Shown here one piece after another: positions 1 to 10,781 of a stretch of DNA of 64,000 nucleotides (the stretch's first letter is position 1; every line of letters begins with the position of its first letter). This DNA is from Arenicola marina. Taxonomy: Eukaryota > Annelida > Polychaeta > Arenicolidae. The stretch spans positions 35,291,759 through 35,355,758 of the forward strand of contig OZ025249.1 of assembly GCA_964019135.1 (NCBI GenBank). The letters run 5' to 3'. The position numbers were made by a program, and so were the translations under genes. The notes beneath the pieces are model-generated. The model was given only the letters and a program-made list of their open reading frames with translations. It had not been told where the DNA came from and did not search any database.

Positions 1-46
1 CCATCATTATCTGGAGCGGTAACATTGGTCATAAAGTACTACTCAC

Positions 47-140
47 TCCAGTGTCTGCACAGGCTCACGGCTATCAGCCGAGTCAAAGTCCATTGTGTGT
101 GGCTGGTTAATAAATAGCTTTATTGTTTTGGGACCCTTAT
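47..140 (-). CDS. TXNL1: TXNL1 exon 5 (PITH domain, continues off window)
   Basis: Acceptor cttcgttgcag|AT; in phase it reads [19 protein letters not shown] then [13 protein letters not shown], ending at GA|GTGAGT. This matches the PITH segment 'KIFINLP..MDF..AE' of the family. Remaining exons lie left of position 1. Confidence 0.88.
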
Positions 141-3100
141 CTGCAACGAAGAAGCAAGCGTATACAAATTGCGTCGATGTACATTACAGGAGGTCAGTGA
201 TCAGTCATTTCAAACGATTATTTCCAATAAATGCATTAGAACTATAATAAGGAAGAGCAATGGGTCAAAGTTGTAGGTATAAATATAGAAAGGGATGAAT
301 GTGGTTGCCTATTATAATTTAAAACTAATAGCCACAGTTTATCACACCTCACAGAGCATGTCTTACGAACCACTATTGCTAAATGTGTAAACTTAGATAA
401 ATGTTGTTACTGCTTAGGATTAACGTAAACCTCACATCACCCGTCCCTTTACAACCTGGCAGGAAGATAGACAGGTATGCGCCACGGTCGGCTCACCTGG
501 AGGGGCGTGCACTTTGAGGGAGTGCAGTTTGATGGGCTGGTTGAAGGATATGGCGATGATGAGCTGCTCATCACAATCAGACTGCATGAAGCCCCCCTTA
601 GTGGTCAAGGCGTGCTCCAGCGGGTGCTCGTCAGACTCGTTTAGGCACTCACAACCAGACTTGTCGAAGAGGGATTGTAAATCCATCTGCCGGATGACGT
701 TTCATTATAAAATAATATATGTTTAAGCATTTAAACAACAAAAACAAATGCAGTTTAAATACTATTTATCAGTTATCCCAGGACTATTTATAAAAACTTA
801 TATTATCTTCCTGCAAGCATTTAAACAACAAAAACAAATGCAGTTTAAATACTATTTATCAGTTATCCCAGGACTATTTATAAAAACTTATATTATCTTC
901 CTGCAAGCATTTAAACAACAAAAACAAATGCAGTTTAAATACTATTTATCAGTTATCCCAGGACTATTTATAAAAACTTATATAATCTTCCTGGAAGCAA
1001 GTGCAGTTTAAATATTATTTATCAGTTATCCCAGGACTATTTATAACAAGTTATTATATAACTTCTCTATATTTAACATTTAAAAAAGTGTAATATAAAT
1101 ATTTGCAGGAGCTTTCTGAATACTAACATGTCCTTTGACGCCTGTATCCTCCTCCTCATCGTCAGATCCATACCATTTCTTTATCTTCTCTTCCAGATCT
1201 GCTTGATTTGCCCCTTTCAGGCTATCAATCTTTGTTTTATTTCTAAAGAATATGAATGTTGGCATGGCTGTGACTCCATTTGCTGCAGCTGTGTCCTAGA
1301 AACATAAAATCGTCATTTTTAATTACCAAATGATATACATGTAGTATATATATATGTAGCACCGGTATATATATATTAACATAAAAAAATTATACAATAT
1401 GCACTCTATATTTGTGCCAGTCACGTGCATGCTATGGCAACTAAAGCATTTCGTTGTCTGTGATTTATTCTACTTGCGACAGTGTGTCCGCTGCCAATGG
1501 GGCATAAGCACGAAGGAATGCTGTTTGTATCATAAAAATTGATACAAGTGCAGTACAATTTTTGGTATGTTTGGTATCATTAAAATGGTCCTGTCTTCCT
1601 TACTCACGTCAGCGATTTTCAGAGTGATTGCAGCACAATATGACATCTATGAACTTGACTTTATATGATCTTTATTATGACATGCATTTCAAGATAAAGT
1701 TATAACTACCGGGCATTTATCCACATCAACTTTCAAGAAGACTGCTTTCGGATATTTAGTTGCAAATTGTTCAAAAACTGGAGCGATGTTGCGGCAGGGC
1801 CCACACCTGTAATAGAAAAATAAATATTTATCATATATATATCTAAATATCTAAAGTTTATAATAAGAGATTACACAATTACCACAGAACCTAGGAACTT
1901 TGGCATACAACCAGTATAGAAATGATGACAGTTAACAGAAAGATGAATGCGACAGGTATTGGGTTATATGGATATGCATGCAACTGGTTATTATTCATAA
2001 CTAGCATTTTAGTCCTGCAATCACAACCAATTCAAATCACTTCCTGACTCCACTTGAAGAAAAATAACTTTACACCTGGCAGGAGATAAATCTCAGGAGA
2101 GTAGCCTTAACCAAATTACAGTGTTCTGTTCATACGTTACAAAATGTACCAGTACTCCATATTTTAAAAAAATGAGATGGAGCACTCCACTGGAAGCACG
2201 ATTTTGCAAGTACTGCATGACAAATTCTCTTGAAGTAATGGAAGATTAATTACTTTTCCTTATGGTTTGTCCACCCTATGATGATATTCGATCTAAGTAT
2301 TTTGGACCTGAGGCCTTTTGGTACAATAAAGTTTATTATATATATATATATATAATCAACTTTATGAGCCTTAGGGTGTATTATATATATATATAATACA
2401 CCCTAAAGCTCATCCCTGTATTTGAAAACAAATTACCAAACATGCCACAAGAATTTGAGGAAATCTGGACAAGAAGGCAAGATAGCGACCAGCTTAGGGA
2501 CTGAGGCCTTATTCAAGCCGCTTGCGAGGCTGTGCATTCATCACTGGGGACAATCTCAATTTGTCTGATATAAATAGACATTCCTATAACTAATCATTAT
2601 AATTCCAGATGATTCCTACAGAAATAAATTCATACTACCATTGTGAAAAAACCTAATTTTTTACTCAAAAAACTGCCATTAACAGAAGCCAGACAGGTAA
2701 AAATAAATTTATTCTTTATTCTAGGCAATCTTGTACTACTTCAAACATTTGTTAATCCAACTTTGGGCTACTTCAGATTTTCAAATCTATAATGTAATAT
2801 AATCTAGGTATGAAAAATCCTTTCATTTCCTATTTTCATTTTTTTTTAGCCTTCACTAGGCACATTTCTTTGGACCAAGACCGGTAGACTGCCAGCTATA
2901 CTCAACCCATTCCCTACCTATACAGTCACTTTTTAATTAGCCATTATCTCCTCCCGATTGTCCAATGCTGTTTTAAACTGGGTACATCAGTGAGTGGCAG
3001 GTTTGTTTTGGTGGATATTTTGTGGGCATCTTCATCGCGTTTTTGTGGAATCTACATATGGTTGTCATCACCCCCTGTGATTGAAGCAGGTGAATGAAGT

Positions 3101-6100
3101 GTCAGGCAGTATACCGATGCATAATGTGCATATTTGATCCACCTTGGGGATGTACCTAGGTTACCAAAGAAATGCGTGTGAAACTGGCTTAATTGGCATT
3201 CTTTGATAACAACTTAACCAGAAAGATACTCCAAGGGATTCTTCTACGCAGTCTTTTATAGATATTCACAAGTCACACCTCTCTGGGATCTGCTGATTCC
3301 AATTCAAAGCTCCCCCCCCACCTAACACCTCCTTCCCCCACCCATACTAAGGAGTGGGGAGACCATACCGCTGTTCTGGTAGTAAGGCTATGCTGACTAT
3401 AAACTGTTTGAATGGCATCTAGTTAACTCTACCCAAAACAAGCTTGACCCCAACTAGTTCGAGCCACCAGCCATTTGTTTGCGATCCTGTAAGCTTACTA
3501 CACAAATTGACAAAATCCTGTATTACACAAATTGACACAGAAATGGCACCCAAAACATTGTAGACTTATTCACTTAAATCACTATTATACCAAGGAGTAA
3601 CCTTTAAGTAGAAATTAAGCAGAAACTGCTTGCTGCCAGTGTCATATGTGGACAGCTCTTGGCGGGTGGCTTCTTATAGTGGTATGTAGTAGAACTGTTC
3701 CCGAAGGAGAAGTGTAACTGCCCAGCGACGACCACATGCTACCACATTATGGCAGCGAGACTGTCTATAGGATTTAACCGTGAGTACATCGCAATGCATG
3801 GTTAACTTAACTCAATTACTGCGGAACAACAGGGAGCGCACAGACAAGACGTCAGGTAGGAAACGGCCTAGACCCAAGGATTTAGACACAGTCATTCCAG
3901 CTCCGGATTCCAAGAAAGCTAAAGAAGGTGAGTTGTTTGAATCATTAGACGAAACAGCCTGGTTATCCAGCGACCACATGGAAGTGATCCAAGACCTCAT
4001 GAAAGGTGAGTACTATCAGAACGGTTTCCAGCCGAGCACTCTGGCGCCGATGTGGAAGAACAAGTGGTTGATACCAGGTAAGGGTTTTCGACAGGTACCA
4101 GCACCCAGTGTGCAGATATACCACATAGGTAAGGACCATTGGGTAGCTTCATTCCAAGATGTTATTGGCGGTCCTGTTTATGTTTTAGACAGCACCTTCA
4201 ACACTGCACTACCCTTGACGCCATCCATGGAAATTCAACTGGCGCAGATTGATGTACAGGGATTATCCACGATAGACATTATACTACCGACAAAGCAATG
4301 GCTACGACTGTGGAGTTTTCGCTACAGCTAACTTAGTGGAGTACTGTTCAGGCGGCTTTAAGGATCTTTTAAAGAAGGGAACTGTTTCATTTGAGTATAA
4401 GCCAGAGGAAATTAGACCATTCTTGCGTGACATCGCTAAGTCACGTCACATAGAGCACTTTCTGAAAGAACACACTTTATCGCAGAAATTAAAGCAAAAA
4501 AAGATCAAGCTGCAATTATATTGCTGTTGTCATATGCCAGAGTGCTATGATGACATGATACAATGCATGTCTTGCAACGTTTGGCTATTCCAAAAGTGCA
4601 CACAGATTGTTTCTGTGGACGCTGACTTTATCTGTTCCATGTGTAAACGAAAGGTATAATTCCCCTGGCTTTGCTTATGGTTATTTATTATTGTTATTGG
4701 TATTATTATTAAATATTACCTTTTACATTATTAAGATGTGGCTGTAATAATTTATTACTATTATTGTTGACTCATATTTTCCGTTATGTTTTCGTTATTT
4801 ATGTTATTTCATATCACATCATTTCATCTTGAATGGAATAAAACATTTCATTTTTGTTCACTCCTACTCCTGGTTTAGTTGTTTATTGCGTGAATGTAAG
4901 AAGGCAGGGGTCAATGACTCAGTTTTATAACAGACATTAAACAGGCCGACACGTCTTTGAATACTAATAGAAACTAGCAATTTTAGAAATGAGTGATAAT
5001 AATAAGTTACTTGTGAGAGCTTTTGATGTGAAACCTGACACTTCGCTCAACCGGTCCAGACAGCAATTAGCCAATGTGTTATTCACTGTGCGTCGATCCA
5101 CCCCCATACCCCCAACCTGCCTGCACTTAATCCACCCTCCCCCTACTACCTCCCCCCCCCCCTCCCACCACCACTACCCATGCCAACTCTTGCCCAGCCT
5201 TCACCATCCAGCCAGCCATGTCGCTGTGGCCAGTAATTCTCCACCCCCTCCCTCCCCTCCCCTCCCGTCACCTCGCTCCCCGGCTGGTAGCCACAGGCGA
5301 GAGATTTCGGTTCGCCAAAGAGACTTCCACAGGCCGCAAACAGCGATATTGGTCACTTGAATAACAGCCCTCGACAGAAGTGGATATATCTCTATCAAAT
5401 GGATACAAAATAAGTTGGATTTTCGTGTACGGCATGCAAACAAGTAAGTCTTTCAGCTCACATCAATTATATATATGTACCTGCCACCAAATCTGCCCTA
5501 AAAGTACTTCCTCAGAAGTTCATCTACTTCCTCAGTGACTTCCTCATTTTAATCCATGCCTCAATTGATACTAAACTGATTTCAAGTTCCTTCAGAGTCA
5601 CTTTAGGTATGCGTCAATGCTTAAAAACAGACTTAATGATAAAATACTACAATGGAATTCAAACCTATGACCCCTTACAAAGATGTAAATGGTATCGTCC
5701 AGGGACATCACAGTAAATAGTGAATGGCGCCATCAAGCCGATCGGCTGCTTCGAAGTGCAGCAAAGCAACATTTGCTTATAGTTTATTTGCAAGTATCTC
5801 AGGAAATGTGAGTTGACATATATTTATTAGGCCCCGATTTGAAGTTCACACAGAAAGTATTTTTTTCTTCGAATCAGCGAATATTTTCTCGTAAACAGGA
5901 AATTTCGTTGTCCGGAGAGTTTCCATTGCGACTATAGAAACCGTTTGAATCACCTATCGGCCCTGGAAAAAGCCCCCTTCCTTATTCTTTGCCGGCAGAA
6001 TAGGCCTAATTGTCAGGCAATCAGCATGGGCCGTGGACGGTTTGGGAATAGGGTCCCGGGAATACACTGTGGTGATACACTGATACACCCCAGTATCCTT

Positions 6101-6280
6101 CGAGAACGTTTACGCATTCCACGCAAGGCTTACACTGTATTATCGCCCATAGCGGCACAATCTCACTACATTCACTTACCAAACTGCATAAAAATCCACA
6201 ACAACAAGTTTTGTTCCAGCACTTGTGAGCTCTGGTTGGAACAGAGCATCGCTTTCTATTACTTTCACAACTCCAGCCAT
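47..6280 (-). CDS. TXNL1: Thioredoxin-like protein 1 (partial, 5' part; 5 exons)
   Basis: Spliced minus-strand gene: join of 6280-6180, 1806-1710, 1295-1128, 686-497 and 140-47, about 217 codons; it continues beyond the left edge. Family members are about 290 residues and are redox-active cytosolic/nuclear proteins that associate with the 26S proteasome through the PITH domain (established for the family). Residues about 1-105 form a thioredoxin fold with VVVDFYAV, then active site WCGPC (Trp34-Cys38, split by intron 1) and the cis-Pro segment AMPTFIFF. An acidic linker (GSDDEEED) follows. PITH starts near residue 123 with [13 protein letters not shown] and SDCDEQL, both hallmark TXNL1 stretches, and continues through [15 protein letters not shown]. 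All junctions are GT-AG with agreeing phases (2,0,0,1,2). The start ATG (6280-6278, context acgaaATGG) gives the expected distance to CGPC. The missing part is the C-terminal PITH half. Confidence 0.93.
497..686 (-). CDS. TXNL1: TXNL1 exon 4 (start of PITH domain)
   Basis: Starts [20 protein letters not shown] after acceptor ccggcag and ends CCA-G|GTGAGC. The [10 protein letters not shown] and SDCDEQL motifs are near-invariant in TXNL1 proteins. The internal Met is not the protein start, because the preceding exon joins in frame. Confidence 0.94.
722..1052. repeat. 90 bp tandem repeat, about 3.7 copies
   Basis: Nearly identical units begin at 727, 817, 907 and (diverged) 997, each starting gcatttaaacaacaaaaac. 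The array fills most of TXNL1 intron 3 (687-1127). Because 90 is divisible by three, it produces a spurious repetitive 87-residue ORF on the plus strand. Confidence 0.97.
1128..1295 (-). CDS. TXNL1: TXNL1 exon 3 (end of thioredoxin domain, acidic linker)
   Basis: 56 whole codons from [17 protein letters not shown] to the acidic linker [12 protein letters not shown]. It contains the cis-proline of the thioredoxin fold (AMPTF). Acceptor gtttctag at 1296, donor GTTAGT at 1127. Confidence 0.92.
1710..1806 (-). CDS. TXNL1: TXNL1 exon 2 (active site)
   Basis: Acceptor ttctattacag|GTGTGG; encodes [14 protein letters not shown] then [13 protein letters not shown], ending before GTAGTT. It carries both redox cysteines of the thioredoxin CGPC motif and the buried VDVD strand. 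Confidence 0.93.
2364..2413. repeat. AT-centred palindrome (hairpin)
   Basis: Arms atgag..ttagggtgtatta and taatacaccctaa..ctcat flank a (ta)n core. It follows another (ta)n run at 2336-2355. It could extrude as a cruciform or be a small foldback element. Confidence 0.85.
3780..4660 (+). pseudogene. Decayed C48 (Ulp1/SENP-like) protease with PHD-like finger
   Basis: Intronless coding relic antisense to TXNL1, inside its first intron. Frame one (first ATG at 3798; a GTG at 3780 is upstream in frame) encodes a basic N-terminus with KRPRP and KKAK, then a C48-like core: [10 protein letters not shown] (about residues 61-70), catalytic His-Trp in GKDHW (about 120), and Asp in YVLDS (about 137). 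The frame then ends early at 4331. The neighbouring frame, visible from about 4288, carries [11 protein letters not shown] with the catalytic Gln and Cys (Cys codon 4309-4311), so an indel near 4280-4290 separates His/Asp from Cys. Downstream (4516-4655) is a Cys-rich PHD-like finger ([24 protein letters not shown]) whose expected metal-binding His after Trp is not present. The architecture resembles multicopy C48+PHD proteins of invertebrates, often thought to be mobile-element linked. Family call is good; mobile origin is inference. Confidence 0.7.
4836..4845 (+). terminator. Possible poly(A) signal of the C48/PHD relic
   Basis: AATAAA inside gaatggaataaaacatttc, about 180 bp after the stop of the PHD-like frame, preceded by AT-rich sequence. 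Suits a transcript of the plus-strand relic; not proof of use. Confidence 0.4.
5095..5275. repeat. Polypyrimidine / C-run low-complexity tract
   Basis: Long runs of C interrupted by T and A (ccccccccctcccaccacc and similar). It makes a 123-residue Pro/Ser-rich ORF with no recognisable domain, which I do not call a gene. Confidence 0.8.
6180..6280 (-). CDS. TXNL1: TXNL1 exon 1 (coding start)
   Basis: Encodes Met1-Val33 plus the first two bases of Trp34: [14 protein letters not shown], then LVVVDFYAV. The donor is G|GTAAGTG at 6179. It is short and its frame is not the longest open frame here, so it is easily missed; the phase-2 end joins exon 2 to restore WCGPC. Confidence 0.92.
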
Positions 6281-6420
6281 TTCGTCTCAGTATTATCTTC
6301 ACTAGAAAATATAATACTGCAAATCACGCAGACCAGGAGGTGAGCCAGCAAGTTAGTCATTATCGCCACGCGAGGGCGCTGTCTTCAAAACAACTTGTAT
6401 GGTGCTGCCTCTACTGGCCA
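6281..6420 (-). promoter_or_regulatory. TXNL1: Likely TXNL1 5' UTR/promoter region
   Basis: Immediately upstream of the TXNL1 ATG on the minus strand. The bases next to the ATG are unremarkable, followed by a short CpG-containing stretch (cgccacgcgagggcgctg at 6365-6382). No TATA box was recognised. Assigned by position only. Confidence 0.4.
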
Positions 6421-6527
6421 TTTTAGTGATTTGGATCATTGAATTATTTGCAGGTTTGCATTATGATGAACAAGGTGCCCAGCCAAACCTTCTCTGTTTT
6501 CGAGTAGAGATCGCAATCTATACAGAA

Positions 6528-7038
6528 CAGTGGCGGATCCAGGTGGGAGAGGGGTGATTTTTGATCGAGAATGCCTTGTTTTCAATGCAAACTGGGCGCC
6601 ATCTAAGGCGTGGAACCCCCCGCCCCCCATCGCCATCGCTACGTTCTTATGGTAGGACCCTCCCTTTTTGATCTTTCATTTGTGCTTTATATAAAGCTAC
6701 AGGGTGGTAGACCCGTGCTGGAATCATTGAAAGGGGTGAGGGGGCACAAGAAAAAAAATGACGACCGGGAAGAGTGGGGGGGGGGGGGCTAAACAAAATG
6801 GGGTCAATAACTATTTTGACGACCGCCGGGGGGGGGGGGGGGGCGGGGATTCATACTGAAATCTTGCTACCGGGGGGAGGGAGGGCTGAACGAAACTGCG
6901 ATTAAGGTGTCCATTACTATTTTGACGATCGGGAGTGGCACAGAATTTGAAAAGGGGGGCACAGATATACTTTAGGGTCTGAAAGGGGGGAGGCACGTGC
7001 CTCCTGCCCCCCCTCCTCCCCCCTGGACATGCCCATGC
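6528..7038. mobile_element. G/C-run-rich non-autonomous element with 'cagtggcggatcc' end
   Basis: Left end cagtggcggatccagg, then repeated 'ttttgacgaccg' modules separated by G-runs of up to about 14, and a right end that resembles a decayed inverted copy (cctggacatgcccatg). The same terminal motif recurs near 10495, 17026 (inverted) and 52188. No transposase is encoded. Consistent with a MITE-like family; the transposon class cannot be told. Confidence 0.5.
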
Positions 7039-7867
7039 AACGTTAAATTTGCCCATTGAACCAGAGACTGACCAAAACGGCGGGTTTCCTGGGTCAACCA
7101 GTTAAGAATTATCACAATATACGGTTCGAAATGCAACTGCATGTATGAATGTGTAACTGCATGTATATGGCTATTTATTTACGCGTATGGTTACGCCCGT
7201 ATAGGATTTGGAATAACTTTGTAATGTTAGGTTATAATTCCAGCTTAATACAGAGTTAGTATAAACAATTTTTTTATCAAAAACTTTAAACAAAAACTTT
7301 TTAATACCACTGTATGACGACATACACAAATGTTCGCATCATAATGCAATACATGCTAAACGGCTTTCCATAAGGCGACAAATTGCTGCTGGCGCCCTCT
7401 TTATTGAGATTGAAATTTCTAGTTGCCGGCGTCACAACTCGCGCAAGATTGCCTTGCCACCTTAATTCAACTATTACGGGTAAAGGTAAGTTTGTCATCA
7501 TTTGATATATAGGTTATGTGTTTGACAGATGTATTTGTATCTAATTTGTTGCCAACATTGTTACATGCTATCGTTATTTATTGATATAAGTTCAGTGTTT
7601 TTAATGTCATGTGGGCGATAATACAGCAAAATCCCAGCGATATGCGGCGATCTCCGATTGTTGACACTGCGGCCAAATATCTTCCTCCTCACAATGCCGC
7701 GGGACATTTGTTGTGGGCGGATCCAGGCCGCTTAACCATCATTTGTAAATGAGAGCACCAGAAACTTTAATTATCTCAGGAAGGATGAAGGGCCCTGTGC
7801 ACATAAATCAGCGTGGTGGGGTAGGACCAATTTCTTTTTGCGTCAGGCCAATAGCCTAGGAGAAGGT
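7039..7867. other. Gene-free stretch
   Basis: No coding region, RNA gene or repeat array recognised; moderately AT-rich single-copy-looking sequence between the G-run element and the long inverted repeat. Confidence 0.6.
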
Positions 7868-8594
7868 TGGCGCAAGTGCCCCCAGGCAAGCCCGCTTCTC
7901 TAGGGGCACAATGGTAACAATGCTAAAATCCTTCGACGTTAGTAGGGAATCGACTGTAGCTTTTATTATAATGTGTGCTCGAACAATCACAGTGTTTACG
8001 TATTCTATATACCTTGTTCTATCATCTGACATCAAAAAAGTGTGTCGACACTAGGTTGTTTCGATTATATTTTCGCGAAGAAATGTTGGAGCACACAACT
8101 GTTCCCGACCAGCCATCCGCCATATTTGTTTTGGGCAGATGCCGGTACCTGTGAATGCGACTTGGTTCCTCCTCTCCGTTAGCATATGACTCTCCGCTAG
8201 AGGGCCTTGTCAGTCACTCACTTTGAACTTAAGGACAACAGCAGCGCCCTCTTTCACAGGTCATTGACTGTTACAAAGTTTGGAACCCAGGCTATAAATG
8301 GTTCAAATGGTGGCGGGATTCGCCAGCTGGCGCTGCATACGCATGGCGGTTGGTAGGGCAAAGTCGCATGCTCCAACATTTGTTCACGAAAATATGACTG
8401 CAACGATCTAGTGTTGACACACTTTCTTGATGTCAGAAAATAGAACAAGGTATATAGAATACGTAAGCACTATTATTGTACGCACCCGCATTATAATAAA
8501 AGCTACAGTCGATTCCCTACTAACGTCAAAGGATTTTAACATTGTTACCGTTGTGCCCCTAGAGAAGCGGGCTTACCTGGGGGCACTTGCGCCA
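7868..8594. repeat. Long imperfect inverted repeat (foldback element)
   Basis: Left arm about 7868-8120 and right arm about 8344-8594 are reverse complements with only scattered mismatches. Shared segments include gcttctctaggggcacaa, gggaatcgactgtagctttt and tattctatataccttgttct on the left arm, each found inverted on the right. The spacer is about 220 bp. The outer ends (ggcgcaagtgcccccagg) also match. No coding capacity is shared. Likely a foldback/MITE-type element or an inverted duplication; a transcript would form a long hairpin RNA. Confidence 0.88.
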
Positions 8595-8939
8595 AAGGAG
8601 AAGGCTATGTTGAAGGCCTGGAATGCGCTGCGACAAGCTAAATAAAAACAGGTTATACGACTCAATGGCTGTCATGGAGCGTCAACACCCACTTCAACGC
8701 CTTGTATTTGCAAAACAAATGGCTGCATCAATCTCCAAATCAATTACATACCTGCCTTTTACAAAAATTTGTGAAATATTTAAAACTACTTTCGAAGCAA
8801 GAACTACCACTATTCAGTGTTACAAGGCAACATGCAAATTTACTCGATTAGCCAGTTTTGGGTGTGGGAATTTCACAACTTTGGCGCTAGGGGCGCTGTT
8901 TTATTGCTCACTCTCCATCATAGACAGGGGTTTTGTATC

Positions 8940-9040
8940 TCTTACTGAGCGTCATGGGTGTATGTGGGTGTGGGTGAGTGTGGGTTGGTGGGCTTTGGTG
9001 TGGGTGGATGTGGATTAGTGGAGGTGTGGGTGGGGGTCAT
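8940..9040 (+). repeat. GTGG-rich degenerate simple repeat
   Basis: Run of gtgggtgtgggtgagtgtggg-type variants, about 6 bp periodicity, strongly strand-asymmetric (G/T on plus). Confidence 0.8.
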
Positions 9041-10494
9041 GTGCAAGCCAGTTAGGATGCACAGTTTACCGATGTTATGTTGTTAGTGCCAAAAAAATTA
9101 AAGCTACCTTTCATGTATTGTTTGCATTGATCAATGCCTGCAGGTTGTTTACTCAGTATAACTGCTGAAAAACAACAGATCTTTATCTTCATGTGTCCCG
9201 TCGGGCATACAATCAGTATTCTGACCTGTCCTACCATGCAATTCAACTGTCAGGGGGGTGTCGGTTATGTCTCTCCCTGTCATCTACCTTTCAAAATGCT
9301 TGCTGCGACTTACAGACTTGTGTCTTCACCGCTATGAATGGAAGCGCATAATATCTCACATTTCCTGCCTTTCCTGTTCATCATTGCGACAGAGAGGCTG
9401 ACATACAATATGTTTCATAACTACATTGTTAACCATTGTCATATGTAGGTATACTATAACAGCACCATACAAATATAGAGTAATCGTTTTTTAAATAAGT
9501 TCTGCTGTATTTGAAAATACTTTATAATTTATGCTGCAGCTTAACATCCTTAAGACTAATAGGTAAGTGTATCCTAAAGATTGAACTATGCAATTGAAGC
9601 AGAAGTAAGAACGCTGAAAAGTTTTCTCTCTGGCACTTTAGATCAATCATTTTTGTGTGGAGTTTCCAGGTGCCTCAAACCTACTACCCTCTTATCGCAA
9701 TTAGGATATTCTATTACACAAAGGACATTGGAGTGGAATAGTTGTCTTGTTAGATGGGTTCCTGCATCCCTGAAACCTAAAAGTGATACCTTCAATAAGC
9801 GATAGACGATTTGCAGCGGTGGACTTCACCAGTTTGGATGTGATACTTGCTCAAGAGATATCACATAATGCCTTTCTCAGGAGACCATATCGAATATCCA
9901 GTATATGGTGTATGGCTACAGCATCGAATCGTATAACTTAAACCAAACAAAGCTGCAAATCCATTGTCTTTCGCAGACGGATGGATGCCAACCAGGTGCA
10001 TGGCTAATATACTATGAGGATATGGTCTCCTGATACTCTATAAGCCGTGACAGGTATATATGGTGTATGGCATATAAAAATTGAGGTCCAGAATGATGAA
10101 GAAAGGAGTACCATATATCATATCCAGTTTTCTACTGTCCTAGTATTCTTACATATACTCTATTTAGGATATCTTTTTCATTAGTAGTTTTTCCATATTA
10201 TTACCCAGCAGGTTTTCTGCTTAGCCTTCAAAGGCACATTGTTAACCTGAAAGAAATTTTTGCATTCATTCAGTCATTATATTCTATTGAACTCAGATTA
10301 TGTCAGTCTGAAGTTCACAAATTGCATCACATTTTTAGATACACTTGTATGCAGGAATGTGATTGTGATCTAGGGGGGGGGGGTAGAGAGGTTGCACCCC
10401 CCCCCCCCCCCCTTGGGAACTTCAGCATATATACTGTACACAGTCTGGCTTTCCAACAAAATTCATTGCAAAGTGACATATTGTAGATGCAACC
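9041..10494. other. Gene-free stretch
   Basis: No gene recognised. A 13 bp inverted pair (aggagaccatatc at about 9878 and gatatggtctcct at about 10019), each followed by a 'tatggtgtatggc' segment, suggests remains of a small duplicated or foldback unit. A G-run and C-run lie at 10373-10412. Confidence 0.5.
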
Positions 10495-10781
10495 CAGCGG
10501 CGGATCGAAGGGGATGGGGGGAGGGGATTAAACCCACCCCGCCCAAGCAAGGGGATATTAAGGACTGTTTTTTTTTCTGTCGAATTTTGTCAATTACCCG
10601 TATTGAGGAAGAATGCCGTCTTTCCCCACAACAAATCTTTCAAGGTTACCCACCAGGAGGTGTAGATACCACCCCCCCCCTTTCCGGTTAAAAAAAAATT
10701 GGCGGCCACCGCCGTCATTGTTATCACCTCCCACCCCCCGGTCGCACCCCCCCCCCTTTCAAAATCCTATATCCGCCCCTG
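10495..10781. mobile_element. Second G/C-run element of the 'cagcggcggatc' family
   Basis: Left end cagcggcggatcgaaggg and right end atatccgcccctg are inverted counterparts of each other and resemble the element at 6528. The interior is rich in C-runs. About 290 bp, non-coding. Confidence 0.55.

Larger units (their letters stand above)
1807..6179 (-). other. TXNL1: TXNL1 intron 1
   Basis: 4.4 kb intron between the exons that split the Trp of WCGPC. Contents seen: AT-rich simple repeats, a perfect-looking hairpin (2364-2413), a C-rich patch at 3308-3350, the antisense C48-protease/PHD relic (3780-4660) with its AT-rich tail, and a polypyrimidine C-run region (5095-5275). The rest shows nothing recognisable. 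Confidence 0.8.

Noticed and set aside
4989..5360. 123-residue Pro-rich ORF starting [12 protein letters not shown]
   Set aside because: Mostly a polypyrimidine tract; no recognisable domain or splice support.
6021..6302. 93-residue minus ORF overlapping the TXNL1 start
   Set aside because: Wrong frame; the TXNL1 exon 1 frame encodes the family N-terminus and splices in phase.
8563..8594. U1 snRNA-like 'gcttacctgg' in the inverted-repeat arm
   Set aside because: Only the first about ten bases resemble U1; the rest of the snRNA sequence is absent and the match is part of a repeat arm.
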